Notes: generated by a model from the letters alone, not told the origin. Counted from the stretch's first letter, positions 37,088 to 46,203 are shown. The stretch: 64,000 bases of DNA from Denitromonas sp. (GCF_034676725.1 NZ_JAUCBR010000004.1:1131501-1195500), one strand, 5' to 3'. Numbers and translations are program-made.

Positions 37088-37765
37088 TCAGATGTTGAAC
37101 TGCTCCGACGCAATGCGCACCACCTCAGACTCGTGCGCCACGAAGACGGCGGCCAATTTGGCCAAGGCCAAGTAGAACGGCTCCTTGACCTTCGCCGCGA
37201 TTTCCGTCTCTAGGCGGGGCAGCCAAACCGCCAAGTGCCGCATCAGAAAATCGCGCTGCGCCCACAGATAATCCCTGGGTTCGAGCCCGTCGCTTTCCGC
37301 CTGTAGTTGCTTCGCGGTTAGGAATTGCATGAATTCCAACTCGGCGGTCAGTGTGTCCTCAAGGTCATTCGCAGCGGCTGCCATTTGCAAGCCAAAGTTT
37401 CCGTAGAAGCCTTTGAGTTCGAGCAGCAGACCGGGCCGGTTCTCGCGATTTGCATGGCTGCCTTCATAAAGAGAAGCACTCGGGTCAGGCATGCCAGTTT
37501 CGAAGGCGCTGAGGTAGGCAGACTGAAGTTCGTCGCTGCTGCAGCCGATCGACAGTTCGGGAGCACTGTTTAAGGCACCTCGGAGTTCGGGACCACATCC
37601 TTCGATGGCTGCGAGTAGCTCTTCGGAAAAGCTCCCGTCGGCAAGGTGCGAGAAGGTGCGCTCGTCCGGATAGCGAAATCCCTGTGCCAGAAGGGCGTAG
37701 GTGCGGCAGCGTGCCAATGTCACCCGCAGCGGCTTGGCCACAGCTGTTGCATCAATGTCATTCAT
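37088..37765 (-). CDS. pcrD: PcrD, TorD-family maturation chaperone
   Basis: 225 residues, cytoplasmic and helical, with TorD/DmsD family features: YALLAQGFRYPDERTF near the N-terminus, YLSAFETGMPDPSASLYEGS (family EPxxxYE-like region) and the C-terminal AQRDFLMRHLAVWLPRLETE. It would fold PcrA and insert its molybdenum cofactor before Tat export, and is not part of the final enzyme. It lies between pcrC and cld in the operon, matching the pcrABCD order. Confidence 0.88.
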   Translation of the reverse strand: MNDIDATAVAKPLRVTLARCRTYALLAQGFRYPDERTFSHLADGSFSEELLAAIEGCGPELRGALNSAPELSIGCSSDELQSAYLSAFETGMPDPSASLYEGSHANRENRPGLLLELKGFYGNFGLQMAAAANDLEDTLTAELEFMQFLTAKQLQAESDGLEPRDYLWAQRDFLMRHLAVWLPRLETEIAAKVKEPFYLALAKLAAVFVAHESEVVRIASEQFNI

Positions 37766-37807
37766 TTTAATTTCTCCTATTCGGGCTCAGAAGCGGATTG
37801 CCCCGAC

Positions 37808-38518
37808 TTACTCTTCCGGTTCCTGCGCCGACTTCTGGATTTCAGCGCGAATGACTGGGGGGGTCCCACCCGTAAACACGCCCCGCAGCTTGTAGTGCGT
37901 ATGCACAGCGTTGGACTCACCCGTTGCGTGAACCGCCTTGCCAAAATCGAAGTGATATTTAGAATCGACTTCTGGCGTGAAGGGAGTAAAGGGTGGCTTC
38001 GCCTCTGCCCACTTCGAGCCTTGGTAGTTGAGATGGCAGCTAGCGCAGGCCTTCTCGTAGTCGAAGTTCTGCCGAGCCGCAATCAACACTTGGCGATCTG
38101 TGGCCTCGCCCGAAACCTTCAACTTGTCACCCGCGTTTGCATGTTCTTGCCGATAAGCGCCGCCCGCGCCGTGGCAGGCCTCGCAGCCCACACCGGCCAG
38201 CACCTTGGCGTCGTCGGGATCCATACCGATGCGGAATCCGCTGGGTTGCCCGAAACCCGTCACGTGACAGCCGACACAGTCCTTGTCCTGGGTGTAGTCC
38301 TTGTTTGGATCGAGCCGGGCCCTGTTCTTGGCCTCTGCGTGCACGCCGGGTTTGAGCGATTCAAAAGCCTTGGCATGCCTACTCTTCTTCCAGGAGTTGC
38401 CCTGCTGGTCGTGGCACTTAGTGCAGACGCGGAAGCCTTTGTATTCCGGATCGTCCGCAGCATGGGTCGACCCAATTGAGAATGCAAATAGCATCGCTAT
38501 AAATAGTAGTGCTTTCAT
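37808..38518 (-). CDS. pcrC: PcrC, multiheme c-type cytochrome
   Basis: 236 residues with a signal peptide (cut after STHA, residue about 20) and four CX2CH sites: VCTKCHDQ, DCVGCHVT, GCEACHGA and ACASCHLN. It resembles the cytochrome c554 family. The long tail after the last heme is heme-free. PcrC is thought to carry electrons to the perchlorate reductase. It lies between pcrB and pcrD with gaps of 72 and 42 bp. A run of seven G at 37857-37863 lies inside its C-terminal coding region but does not break the frame. Confidence 0.87.
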   Translation of the reverse strand: MKALLFIAMLFAFSIGSTHAADDPEYKGFRVCTKCHDQQGNSWKKSRHAKAFESLKPGVHAEAKNRARLDPNKDYTQDKDCVGCHVTGFGQPSGFRIGMDPDDAKVLAGVGCEACHGAGGAYRQEHANAGDKLKVSGEATDRQVLIAARQNFDYEKACASCHLNYQGSKWAEAKPPFTPFTPEVDSKYHFDFGKAVHATGESNAVHTHYKLRGVFTGGTPPVIRAEIQKSAQEPEE

Positions 38519-38590
38519 TTTTATCCTTCCGGGTGCTGAGGAGATGTCTCCGCAGCACGGACATCGTCCGCGCTGCGGCGGTAGTCGGAC

Positions 38591-39592
38591 TCAGGTAAGC
38601 GGATTGAGCATCATGTCTGCGCTGCGATGACCGATGAGAGTATCCATCAGCTCCGATGAATGGCCCTTCATCTTTTTCTCCCGTTCAGCATGGAGCATCT
38701 TCAGTACATCAACGACACCGTCTCCAAACAGTGTTTGCAAGTGCTCGATGGGGATTTTTGCCTTGTCCGTCGAATTACCCACTGAATCTTCAATGTTGGG
38801 CCCGAGGAAGGGCGGCACGTAGTAGATGTTTGGCTCAGTACCGAATTCTGGATGCAGTGGCAGGGCCGCTTTCCACTTGTGTACGAGCTTGTGCACCGAA
38901 CTATTAGCGTCATCAAGAAAGCCCACATGCATGGCACGCCCGACACATTGGGCGACGCAAGCCGGGGCAACGCCCTTCTCGACGCGCGGGAAGCAACCGA
39001 TGCACTTGTTGCCCTTATTGGTGGCCATGTTGTGGATCGGGACCTTGTAGGGACAGGACTCGACACAACTCAGCGCGCCCTTACACTTGTCCAAGTGAAT
39101 CATGACGATCCCATCCTGTTCGCGCTTGTAGATAGCATCGTTTGGACAGGCCTCCAGGCAGGCAGGCTTGGTGCAGTGGTTGCAGTTGCGAGGCAGGTAG
39201 AAAAAATAGTTGTTCGGGTAGTCACCTGCGCCGTGATCTTCTTCCCAATTGGGTGCCGACCGCGGTGTAGGGCTGGGTCGTGCGCGGCCGGGTTTGCCTT
39301 CGAATAAACGTCCGGTGTAGTCGAACTCGAAGGGAACGCCGTAATCCACAATGCCCGGTTTCTTACCCTTCTGCAGCTCCCCGTCCTTATAGCCGCCACC
39401 CATGCTTTCCCAGTTCCGCGGGTAGCCTGTTCCGGGAGAGGTGGTGACGTTGCGCCAATACATAAAGTCCTGGCCAGGATTGCTCGTCCAGAGCCGCTTG
39501 CAAGCGACAGTGCAAGTTTGGCAGCCGATGCACTTGTTAAGATCGGCCACGAAAGCCAGCTGCCGCTGCGGAGCTTTCATAAGGTTTGCCAT
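38591..39592 (-). CDS. pcrB: PcrB, perchlorate reductase iron-sulfur (beta) subunit
   Basis: 333 residues, which I recall as the PcrB length in other perchlorate reducers. Four cysteine clusters are visible: CIGCQTCTVACKRLW, CNHCTKPACLEACP, CKGALSCVESCP and CIGCFPRVEKGVAPACVAQC. The Trp in the first cluster (CKRLW) matches DMSO-reductase-family beta subunits such as NarH and SerB. It moves electrons to the PcrA molybdenum centre. The start at 39592 has AAGGA upstream; the longer frame to 39880 overlaps pcrA and is not used. It has no signal peptide, so it should be co-exported with PcrA. Confidence 0.93.
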   Translation of the reverse strand: MANLMKAPQRQLAFVADLNKCIGCQTCTVACKRLWTSNPGQDFMYWRNVTTSPGTGYPRNWESMGGGYKDGELQKGKKPGIVDYGVPFEFDYTGRLFEGKPGRARPSPTPRSAPNWEEDHGAGDYPNNYFFYLPRNCNHCTKPACLEACPNDAIYKREQDGIVMIHLDKCKGALSCVESCPYKVPIHNMATNKGNKCIGCFPRVEKGVAPACVAQCVGRAMHVGFLDDANSSVHKLVHKWKAALPLHPEFGTEPNIYYVPPFLGPNIEDSVGNSTDKAKIPIEHLQTLFGDGVVDVLKMLHAEREKKMKGHSSELMDTLIGHRSADMMLNPLT

Positions 39593-39624
39593 GATTGATT
39601 CCTTATGTTGTTTGGTTTCGTTGC

Positions 39625-42424
39625 TCACAGGCCCATTGACACAGTACCGGTGTAGCGTTTGACCTCTACCCGTGCATCGCGCTGCGTGCCAGCCGGACCG
39701 TAATAATTCGGCCGAAACACCAGATGCGCATAGTTTCCGACCAAATGCGTGGGATTGATGCGTACGGGCACAACGCTTTGCGAACTTCCTTCGATGAGGT
39801 CCATGTACAACTCCGGCGCAAACCACATCGAGACTCGGCCGGCCTGCTCTCCCTTGCGCACATTGGCACGAACAATGCATCGCCCATGGTCATTCCATAC
39901 TTCGACCCAGTCGTTGTCCTTTATTCCCCTCACCTTGGCATCCGCAGGCGAGATGTCAATCGTGGGCCCACCACGCTGCAGGCGCAGCGTGAGTACGTTG
40001 TCTTTCCAAGTGGAGTGTACGGAATGCCTGTGGTGCGGCGAGTTGAAGCGAAGAGGATACTTGTCCGCATTTACGGGCGATTTGTAGGTCGGTAGTTCCT
40101 CCCCCATTTCGAAAAAAACCGGGTGATCGATATAGAACTGTTGCCGACCTGTCAGAGTAGGCCAAGGTTTCTTGTCCACAACGAAGTTTTTGAATGGCGT
40201 GTAGGGTACGCCCTCCTGCATCGGCGACGTCCAGTTCGTCTTGAATCGTTGCGGCCCATTCTCACGGATCATCTGCAACGTGATTCCCTTAGTCTGCGGC
40301 GCGCTGTCCAAGATGAACTGCGCAGCAGCTGCGTCGTCTGCCAACTTTCCGCCGTCCGTCATATCGTTCCACAAGTTGGTCAGGTCACGTACCCATTTAA
40401 ACTGCTCATCGTTGTATTTGGTAAAATTCTTTCTTTTGGCTGCCCCTTCAACGCGCTTCGAGAGTTCCAGAAAGATTTGCCAGTCGGACTTTGACTCCCA
40501 CATCGGGTCGATGGCAGGCTCTGTCATGTTTACCCATGAGTGTTCAGCCGTGACATTCAGGTCAGTCTTTTCATACCAGTGGGCAGAAGGCAGCACGATA
40601 TCGGAATAGAGCGCCTGTGAGTCCATGCGAATATTTGCAGTAACGATCAGTTCCAGCTTGGGCCAAAGGTTTTCCAAGATGTACTTCTGCCCCTTGGCCT
40701 GGTTTAGCCAGTTTCCTCGATAGCAGATGAATACTTTCGGATCGCGTCCATTGGCCGGCAGAAGCGGCATTTGGCGTGTGGAAATGCTCTCGCGCAGATA
40801 CTTGTGGGTGTCGATTCCGACGTTCGCCATTTCATCGTTCACGTCGGCATGAATGTATGTCCAGATCGTTGTCTGGACAAACCGTTGTTTGCCCCCCCCC
40901 CCGCGGAAATGCAAGCGCCACCACTCCAGGCACGAAGGCCGGTTTCCACTGACCAACATAGATGTGCATTCCGCCGCCATTCTTGCCAACGTTATCTGTA
41001 AGTGCCATCAAAAGAAGCAAGGTACGCATAGTCGCGTCGCAATGGTGCCAGTGGTTTATTCCGCCACCCGTAATAATCATTGCGGGCTTTGCTGCTGCAA
41101 GATCGTGCGCCAGTTTGATGATGACGGATGCCGGCACTCCGATCGTTCGCGATACGGTGTCGGGTGAATAATCACTCATCAGCTTTTTATTCAATCTGGT
41201 AAAGACCGTAGTAACCTCGACCTCCTTATTATTTGCCAGCTTGACGCGGAACGTACCTTCAAGAGCTGGATCCAGTTCGCCGAGCGCAATGTAGTCCTTA
41301 GGGAATGTATATGTGTTGCGGCCTAGGAACCCGATCGGCGGGCCTTTTTGCTCTGGCTCGTCGCCCCAACTTCCCTTGGCGATGACGGCTCTATTCGTCT
41401 TGGTATCCCAGACATAGAACTTCGTCTTTGACCCACCATCTACGACATCCGCCTCGCGCAGGAACATGCGGTTGTCCGTGCGCACCAGATACGGAAGGTC
41501 GGTCTGCTCCTTGATGCTGTTCTCCGCATATAGTTTGTCCTTAAAAATGACATGAGCCATCGCCATAGCCAGTGCCCCGTCAGTGCCGGGCTTCGGATGT
41601 ATCCACTGGTCTGCCTTAATCGACGATGAGTTGTAATCAGGGGAAATGCTTACGACCTTGGTACCATTGAGTGATGCTTCGCTTATGTAATGTGCGTCAG
41701 GGATCCGCGTCTGTGCAGGATTCGATCCCCAGAGAAGAATGAGTTTTGCGTTGTACCAATCAGAGGTCTCACACGAGTCTGCCTGCACACCATAGGTCTG
41801 GGTCTGACCTGTCGGGTGGTCGCTGTACCAGTCAAAAAAGCTATGGACATGTGCTCCAATAAGATGGGCAAAGCGATGTCCAGCACACCAAGCCACGGGA
41901 GCAACTGCAGGAACAGGGGAATAAACGCTAATACAATCAGGCGCCTGATTCTTTATCGTATCGATGATTTTATCGGCGATTATGTCGAGCGCTTCGTCCC
42001 AAGTGGCGCGTCGCCACTTCCCTTCGCCTCGTTCGCCAACGCGAATAAGCGGATACTTAATACGTTGCGGTCCATACATGTAGTCGGTGCCGCACTCTCC
42101 CTTGTTACAACCACGGGGGTTTCCCTCAGGTACTCCCGCAAGCAACGGAATGTCTTTGGATTGCTCTTCACGAAGTACTACACCATTCTTCGTATAGACG
42201 AAATGCGGACAGGCTCCCGTACAATTAACGAGATGTGCGCCGCGTGTTTTTTTCTCCCAACTCCATTGCTCTCGGTGGAAGTTTTCCCAGCCCGTGTAGT
42301 CGAAAGATCCGCTCGGATCAATAGTTGAGGCTAAGGTTTGCAGCGCGTAGGAACCTCCGATCAGGCTGCCGAGCGATGTGACTCCGGCTGCCTTCAAAAA
42401 ATCGCGACGAGACATATGCTTCAT
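39625..42424 (-). CDS. pcrA: PcrA, perchlorate reductase molybdenum (alpha) subunit, frame broken at a poly-G run
   Basis: It starts MKHMSRRDFLKAAGVTSLGS, a twin-arginine signal, 6 bases after AAGGAGGT. The molybdopterin oxidoreductase domain follows, with SYGY-like NCTGACPHF iron-sulfur region near residue 68 and KYPLIRVGERGEGKWRRATWDEALD. The frame breaks at 40892-40902, a run of 11 G on the coding strand. With 10 G the gene is open for 932 residues, through KQRFVQTTIWTYIHADVNDE to the C-terminal molydopterin-binding domain. It reduces perchlorate and chlorate to chlorite in the periplasm. The extra base is either a sequencing error, a recent mutation or a slip-strand switch. Confidence 0.92.
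40892..40902 (-). repeat. G11 homopolymer inside pcrA
   Basis: Eleven C in a row on the plus strand, G on the coding strand, encoding Arg-Gly-Gly-Gly. One G fewer restores the reading frame. Runs of this length are prone to slippage during replication and to counting errors in sequencing. Confidence 0.9.
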
Positions 42425-42545
42425 TTGAATACCTCCTTAATGTCGATTCCGGAAGCCAGCAGTCCCTCTAATTCCGTAAAACATCCGAGCGACGGAAGAT
42501 TCCAGTTGGCGCTATCAAACATGCTGTGATGCGACAGCAGCTTAA

Positions 42546-42562
42546 AAGCAAGGGGCATGCCA
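42546..42562 (-). promoter_or_regulatory. sigma-54 (RpoN) promoter of the pcr operon
   Basis: On the minus strand TGGCATGCCCCTTGCTT matches the -24/-12 consensus TGGCAYR-N4-TTGCW at every defined position. It lies about 120 bp upstream of pcrA, giving a predicted start near 42535. The sigma-54 activator PcrR encoded at 30309-31685 is the obvious candidate regulator. Confidence 0.8.
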
Positions 42563-42691
42563 ACCTAGCGACTAGGCAAGAATCAACCAAAAGCCTATGT
42601 TTTTGTTGATTTTTTTGTGGAACAAGCGGGCGAGTTACAAACTCATCCGAAGTCGCTGGAACCGATTGTTTCGTTCATGTGCCAAATTCGA

Positions 42692-42710
42692 ATTGAACGT
42701 TTCGTTCAAT
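42692..42710. promoter_or_regulatory. candidate PcrR enhancer site, palindrome upstream of pcrA
   Basis: ATTGAACG-TTT-CGTTCAAT is a perfect 8-bp inverted repeat about 130 bp upstream of the -24 element, the usual distance for an enhancer. A half site TGTTTCGTTCA lies at 42667-42677, two helical turns nearer the promoter. Binding by PcrR is inferred. Confidence 0.6.
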
Positions 42711-42719
42711 AAAGCCCTG

Positions 42720-42836
42720 ACGCTTGCAAGCTATGCAAACCTACCAGGTTGTTCACATTTGGTAGCCGACTGATAGACGGTAGGTGTTTCAAGCAAGCGT
42801 ATGGCCGGTGCCAGTTGTACTCATGTAACCAGATCC
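42720..42836 (-). pseudogene. IS481-family transposase, C-terminal fragment
   Basis: The frame gives WLHEYNWHRPYACLKHLPSI and SRLPNVNNLVGLH, the last about 35 residues of an IS481 transposase (family pattern YNWHRPHxxLxxxPPISR). It is fused directly to an IS66 tnpC fragment. It is in the same orientation as the IS481 remnant at 31800-33760 and immediately follows the pcr promoter region. Confidence 0.75.
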
Positions 42837-43012
42837 AGGCGCTCGGCACGCACGCCATAGCACTGGCGCTTGTACAGCGCCAGCTCATGGGTGAGCCGCT
42901 CGATCTTGCTTTGGCGCCACACCAGCTCGCGCTCCTGCTCTAGCAGCAGTTGGCGCAAGGCGTTGGCGTCCAGATGATCGAAATTGGCGGGCAGCGGCAT
43001 GGGGAGAATCAT
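42837..43012 (-). pseudogene. tnpC: IS66-family transposase TnpC, N-terminal fragment
   Basis: About 58 residues: MILPMPLPANFDHLDANALR, then a coiled-coil stretch (LLLEQERELVWRQSKIERLTHELALYKRQCYG). The main DDE domain is missing, lost at the junction with the IS481 tail. It follows tnpB in the usual IS66 order A-B-C read leftward. Confidence 0.8.
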
Positions 43013-43063
43013 GCCCGAGGCCCCTGCGGCCACGCTATCGGGGGATGTGCCGATGGCGCCGCC

Positions 43064-43393
43064 TCAAAGTGTTCGGATCACGCCCTCGTCGCGCAGTTGA
43101 TGCCACGGCAGACCGAGCACCAGCGCATCGAACTGCGCGCGCGCCAGCTCAAATCCGCCCTGGCCCGTGGCCCAATGGAAGCGCCCCTGATTGAGCCGCC
43201 GGCACGCCAGCCACACCCCGAAGCCGTCATGGACCAGCACCTTCAGGCGCGTGCCGCGCCGGTTGGCGAACAGGTAGGCGTGATGGGGCTGCGCCGCACC
43301 GAACACGCGCACCACCTGCGCCAGCAGCGTGTCCATGCCAGCACGCATGTCCAGCGGGGTGGCCGACAGCCACAGCGCCTCGACGCGGATCAT
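43064..43393 (-). CDS. tnpB: IS66-family accessory protein TnpB
   Basis: 109 residues from the ATG at 43393, overlapping the tnpA stop by 4 bp. It carries the family pattern DMRAGMDTLLAQV, then HAYLFANRRGTRLKVLVHDGFGVWLACRRLNQGRF. The C-terminal third is shorter than and somewhat different from typical TnpB but the frame is intact. The IS66 copy as a whole is dead because tnpC is truncated and tnpA is split. Confidence 0.85.
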   Translation of the reverse strand: MIRVEALWLSATPLDMRAGMDTLLAQVVRVFGAAQPHHAYLFANRRGTRLKVLVHDGFGVWLACRRLNQGRFHWATGQGGFELARAQFDALVLGLPWHQLRDEGVIRTL

Positions 43394-43656
43394 GCCAGCC
43401 ACTGGCGCAGCCACGCGCCACAGGCATCGGCCACCTCGATCGGCCACTCGAGCTTGAGGCGCGCCTCGCCGCGCTGCACGTCGAGGCGAATGACGGGCGC
43501 CGGTTCAGCCGCGGGGGCCAAAGCGAGCGGTACGAAGCGCGCCGCGGCCGACGGGGCAAGCGATACGGCTTCGCGAGCGCGACGGCTGGGCGGCTCGATG
43601 CCGCGCTCTCGCAGCCAGCGGCGCACCTGGTTTGCGTTCAAGCCATTGGCCAGCGC
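43390..43656 (-). pseudogene. tnpA: IS66 tnpA, 3' part, split by IS21 element
   Basis: It encodes the second half of TnpA (ALANGLNANQVRRWLRERGIE to AWLRQWLA). The 5' part is at 45757-45873. The split is the exact insertion point of the IS21 element, with AGCGC duplicated at 43652-43656 and 45752-45756. Confidence 0.88.
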
Positions 43657-43801
43657 TGTCAATGCCGATTTAAAACTGACACGCTTTTCCGGCGGTTGCC
43701 GATTTAAAACTGATACACCCCTATCTCATTGACATGTGCGACGCTGCGCCCCGAAGGGAGGGCCGAAGGCCCGAGCGCAGGGGGGCAGCGTCGCGCGGCC
43801 C

Positions 43802-44581
43802 TCAGCCGGCAGCGGCGAGCGGCTGTACCATCCCGGCCTTGCGCTGGTGCTTGAGCCGGTAGCTCTCGCCGCTGATCGGCACGATGTGCGCGTGATGCAG
43901 CAGCCGATCAAGCAGCGCCGCCGTGAGCGTGGCGTCCTGGGCGAAGGTGCTGTCCCACTGCCCGAACGACAGGTTGCTGGTCACGATCAGGCTGCCGCGC
44001 TCGTAGCGCGCCGCAATCACCTGGAAGAATAGGTTGGCCTGCTCGCGCGTCATCGGCAGGTAGCCGATCTCATCGACGATCAGCAGCCGGTAGGCGTTGA
44101 TCGAGCGCTGCATCATGCTCTTGAGCTGGTTGCGCTCGTGCGCCAGCACCAGCGTCAGCAGCAGATCGGCGGCGGTGGTGAAGCGCGTCTTGATGCCCGC
44201 CTGCGTGGCGCGGTAGCCCAGCGCGATGGCCAGATGGGTCTTGCCCACGCCGCTGGGGCCCACCAGTACGACGTTTTCGGCACGCTCGACGAAGGCGAGG
44301 CTGGCCAACTCTTCAAGCTGGCTGCGCTTGAGGCCGCTGGCAAAGCCATAATCGAAGTCCTCCAGCGTCTTGATCGCGGGGAAGCCGGCCAGGCGGGTGA
44401 GCATGCTCTGCTTACGGCTGTGCCGTCCGGCCGCCTCGGCGCGGAGCAATTGTTCGAGGAAGTCGCTGTAGCCCAGTTGGTCGGTGGCTGCCTGCTGCGC
44501 CGCTGCGGCATAGCCCTGGGCGGTCAGCGGCAGGCTCAAGGTCTGACACAGCGTCTGGATCCGTTCGTATTGCAGGTTCAT
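43802..44581 (-). CDS. istB: IS21-family helper ATPase IstB
   Basis: 259 residues, AAA+ fold with Walker A VGPSGVGKTHLAIALG, Walker B LLIVDEIGYLPM and the family start YERIQTLCQTLSLPLTAQGY. It helps the transposase choose targets. The start overlaps the istA stop by 4 bp, the standard IS21 arrangement. Confidence 0.95.
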   Translation of the reverse strand: MNLQYERIQTLCQTLSLPLTAQGYAAAAQQAATDQLGYSDFLEQLLRAEAAGRHSRKQSMLTRLAGFPAIKTLEDFDYGFASGLKRSQLEELASLAFVERAENVVLVGPSGVGKTHLAIALGYRATQAGIKTRFTTAADLLLTLVLAHERNQLKSMMQRSINAYRLLIVDEIGYLPMTREQANLFFQVIAARYERGSLIVTSNLSFGQWDSTFAQDATLTAALLDRLLHHAHIVPISGESYRLKHQRKAGMVQPLAAAG

Positions 44582-45708
44582 GCGCCGATCTCCTGCGAAC
44601 GCTGCAGCGTCTGTAGCAACTGGTCATAGATGGCCAGCGGATGCTGGGCGGGTTGTGCCGTTTCGAGGTGCGCACGCACGCCGGGCGGGCGCGTGGGCGC
44701 CTCCTGTTGCGCTGCTGCAGCCTGCGGCCGGGCGCCCTCGATGTCGCCGCGCCACGGCGGCGCCAAGGGCTGCAGCGCGGCCCGTTCAGCGGCCAGCCGG
44801 GTCAGCGGGGGCTCGCCAGTGGTGCCATGCACGCGCACGTTGGCGACCTCGTCGAGCCAGCGGCGCACCTGCACCGTGGCCGTGGCGGCGTCGAGCACCA
44901 GGCCGGCCTGCTTGAACTGTGCAACCAAAGGCACATAGAACGAGCGGCGCAGATAGCCGTTGAAGCGCTCGACCTTACCCTTGGTGCGCGCCCGGTAGGG
45001 GCGGCACAGCTTGATCACGAACCCGGCGTGACGGGCGTAGTCGAGAAAGCCGGCGTGAAAGCGGTGTGCGCCTTCGCCCTGGACATCGCGTTCGAGCACG
45101 ACCGTCTTCATGTTGTCGTACAGCACCTGGCGCACCACGCCTCCGAACGCGGCGAAGCTGCGCTCGTGGCAGCCGATCAGCGTGCTCACCTTCATGTCGG
45201 CGACAAACTCGACGTAGCTCATGCGGCTGTAGCCGAGCGTGGCGCAGAACGCGTACAGCGGTTGTGCACCCTTACGAAACTCCACCCAGTCGACCTGCAT
45301 CTGGTGGCCCGGCGCCGTCTCGAAGCGCACCACCGGCTCTTGTGGCTGCGCCGGCTTGAGCGTGTGCATGAACGCGCGCAACTGGCTGGCGCCGCCCTGA
45401 TAGCCCTGCGCCACGATCTCGCGCATCAGGACCGTCGCAGGGATCCAGTGCGGGTGCGCCGCCGCCTGGCGCTCACGCAAGTACGCCTCGAAGGGCGCCA
45501 GCTTCGTTACCCGCCTGACCTTGCGCTCGTAGCGTGGCAGAGCCGGCGATGCCAGGTGCGCCCGCACCGTGTTCACCGCACATCCCACCTCCGCAGCAAT
45601 GCGCCGAAGGCTCAGCCCGTGACGCCTCAACAGTTCGATTTCCACATACACCTCGTCTGTGATCACCCGGGCTCCAAATGGCCCGATCTTCTCAACTCGG
45701 TGTATCAA
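44578..45708 (-). CDS. istA: IS21-family transposase IstA
   Basis: 376 residues: N-terminal HTH (RRHGLSLRRIAAEVGCAVNTVRAHL), DDE core with MQVDWVEFRKGAQPLYAFCA, YDNMKTVVLERD and KGKVERFNGYLRRSFYVP, and a C-terminal variable region. The frame is intact, so the element may be active. It belongs to a different IS21 subgroup than the remnant at 17261-17787. Confidence 0.94.
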   Translation of the reverse strand: MIHRVEKIGPFGARVITDEVYVEIELLRRHGLSLRRIAAEVGCAVNTVRAHLASPALPRYERKVRRVTKLAPFEAYLRERQAAAHPHWIPATVLMREIVAQGYQGGASQLRAFMHTLKPAQPQEPVVRFETAPGHQMQVDWVEFRKGAQPLYAFCATLGYSRMSYVEFVADMKVSTLIGCHERSFAAFGGVVRQVLYDNMKTVVLERDVQGEGAHRFHAGFLDYARHAGFVIKLCRPYRARTKGKVERFNGYLRRSFYVPLVAQFKQAGLVLDAATATVQVRRWLDEVANVRVHGTTGEPPLTRLAAERAALQPLAPPWRGDIEGARPQAAAAQQEAPTRPPGVRAHLETAQPAQHPLAIYDQLLQTLQRSQEIGA

Positions 45709-45756
45709 CTTTCAATCGGCAACCCGTATCAAATTACATCCGGCAGTGACAAGCGC

Positions 45757-45873
45757 CACTCCTGCCACCGACACCCCGGGCTCGCTGCAAGCCGAGATGA
45801 CCGATTGCTTGAATGCTTCGCTGTGCGTGCGCCGATGCCGGCGCGGGATCACGACGTCCATGGTGTCCACCAT
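45757..45873 (-). pseudogene. tnpA: IS66 tnpA, 5' part
   Basis: It encodes MVDTMDVVIPRRHRRTHSEA and FKQSVISACSEPGVSVAGVA, then is cut by the IS21 element. The right end of the IS66 (minus-strand GTAAGCGCCCGGCAACCCCA) is at about 45941. Confidence 0.85.
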
Positions 45874-45982
45874 CGAAATTGGTGGACACGATCTTCAGCG
45901 CATTACCGCGTGAAGAACAGATGGGGTTGCCGGGCGCTTACGCCTCTTACGCGTCACCCGGGTGATGCCATTCGTGGCCAAG

Positions 45983-46014
45983 GTGGTTCCCACCAAAAAT
46001 TTGGTGGGAACCAC
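45983..46014. repeat. perfect 15-bp palindrome near the recombinase operon 3' end
   Basis: GTGGTTCCCACCAAA and TTTGGTGGGAACCAC separated by two bases, in the 260-bp gap between the IS66 end (45941) and the last recombinase gene (stop 46204). No T run follows. It could be a terminator-like hairpin, a protein-binding site, or the end of a lost element. Confidence 0.6.
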
Positions 46015-46203
46015 TCTGGGCGATCCATCTCACGGAGAAAAGGCGGTACAGACCGGACGCTTACCGCGCAGATGAGCCACTGCCGCTTGAATCCCACCAG
46101 ACAACAAAGTCAGCGTAGCGATTCGCAACGGCAAGTCCTGGCTGGTTGGCGCAGCGAGGTGATTTATGACGGCACCATTCACCAACCCGAAATGGATGAT
46201 CTT

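Larger units (their letters stand above)
43657..45751. mobile_element. IS21-family insertion sequence, complete, 2095 bp
   Basis: The ends start TGTCAATGCCGATTTAAAAC (left) and TGTCACTGCCGGATG (right, reverse strand). Repeats of TGCCGATTTAAAACTGA lie inside the left end, and a diverged version, TGCCGATTGAAAGTTGA, inside the right. It carries istA and istB, read leftward, and a 5-bp target duplication AGCGC. It is inserted in IS66 tnpA. Confidence 0.93.

Noticed and set aside
39625..42424. Programmed ribosomal frameshifting in pcrA
   Set aside because: The break is at a G11 run, not a typical A/T-rich slippery heptamer with a downstream stimulator. An extra base in the run explains it more simply.
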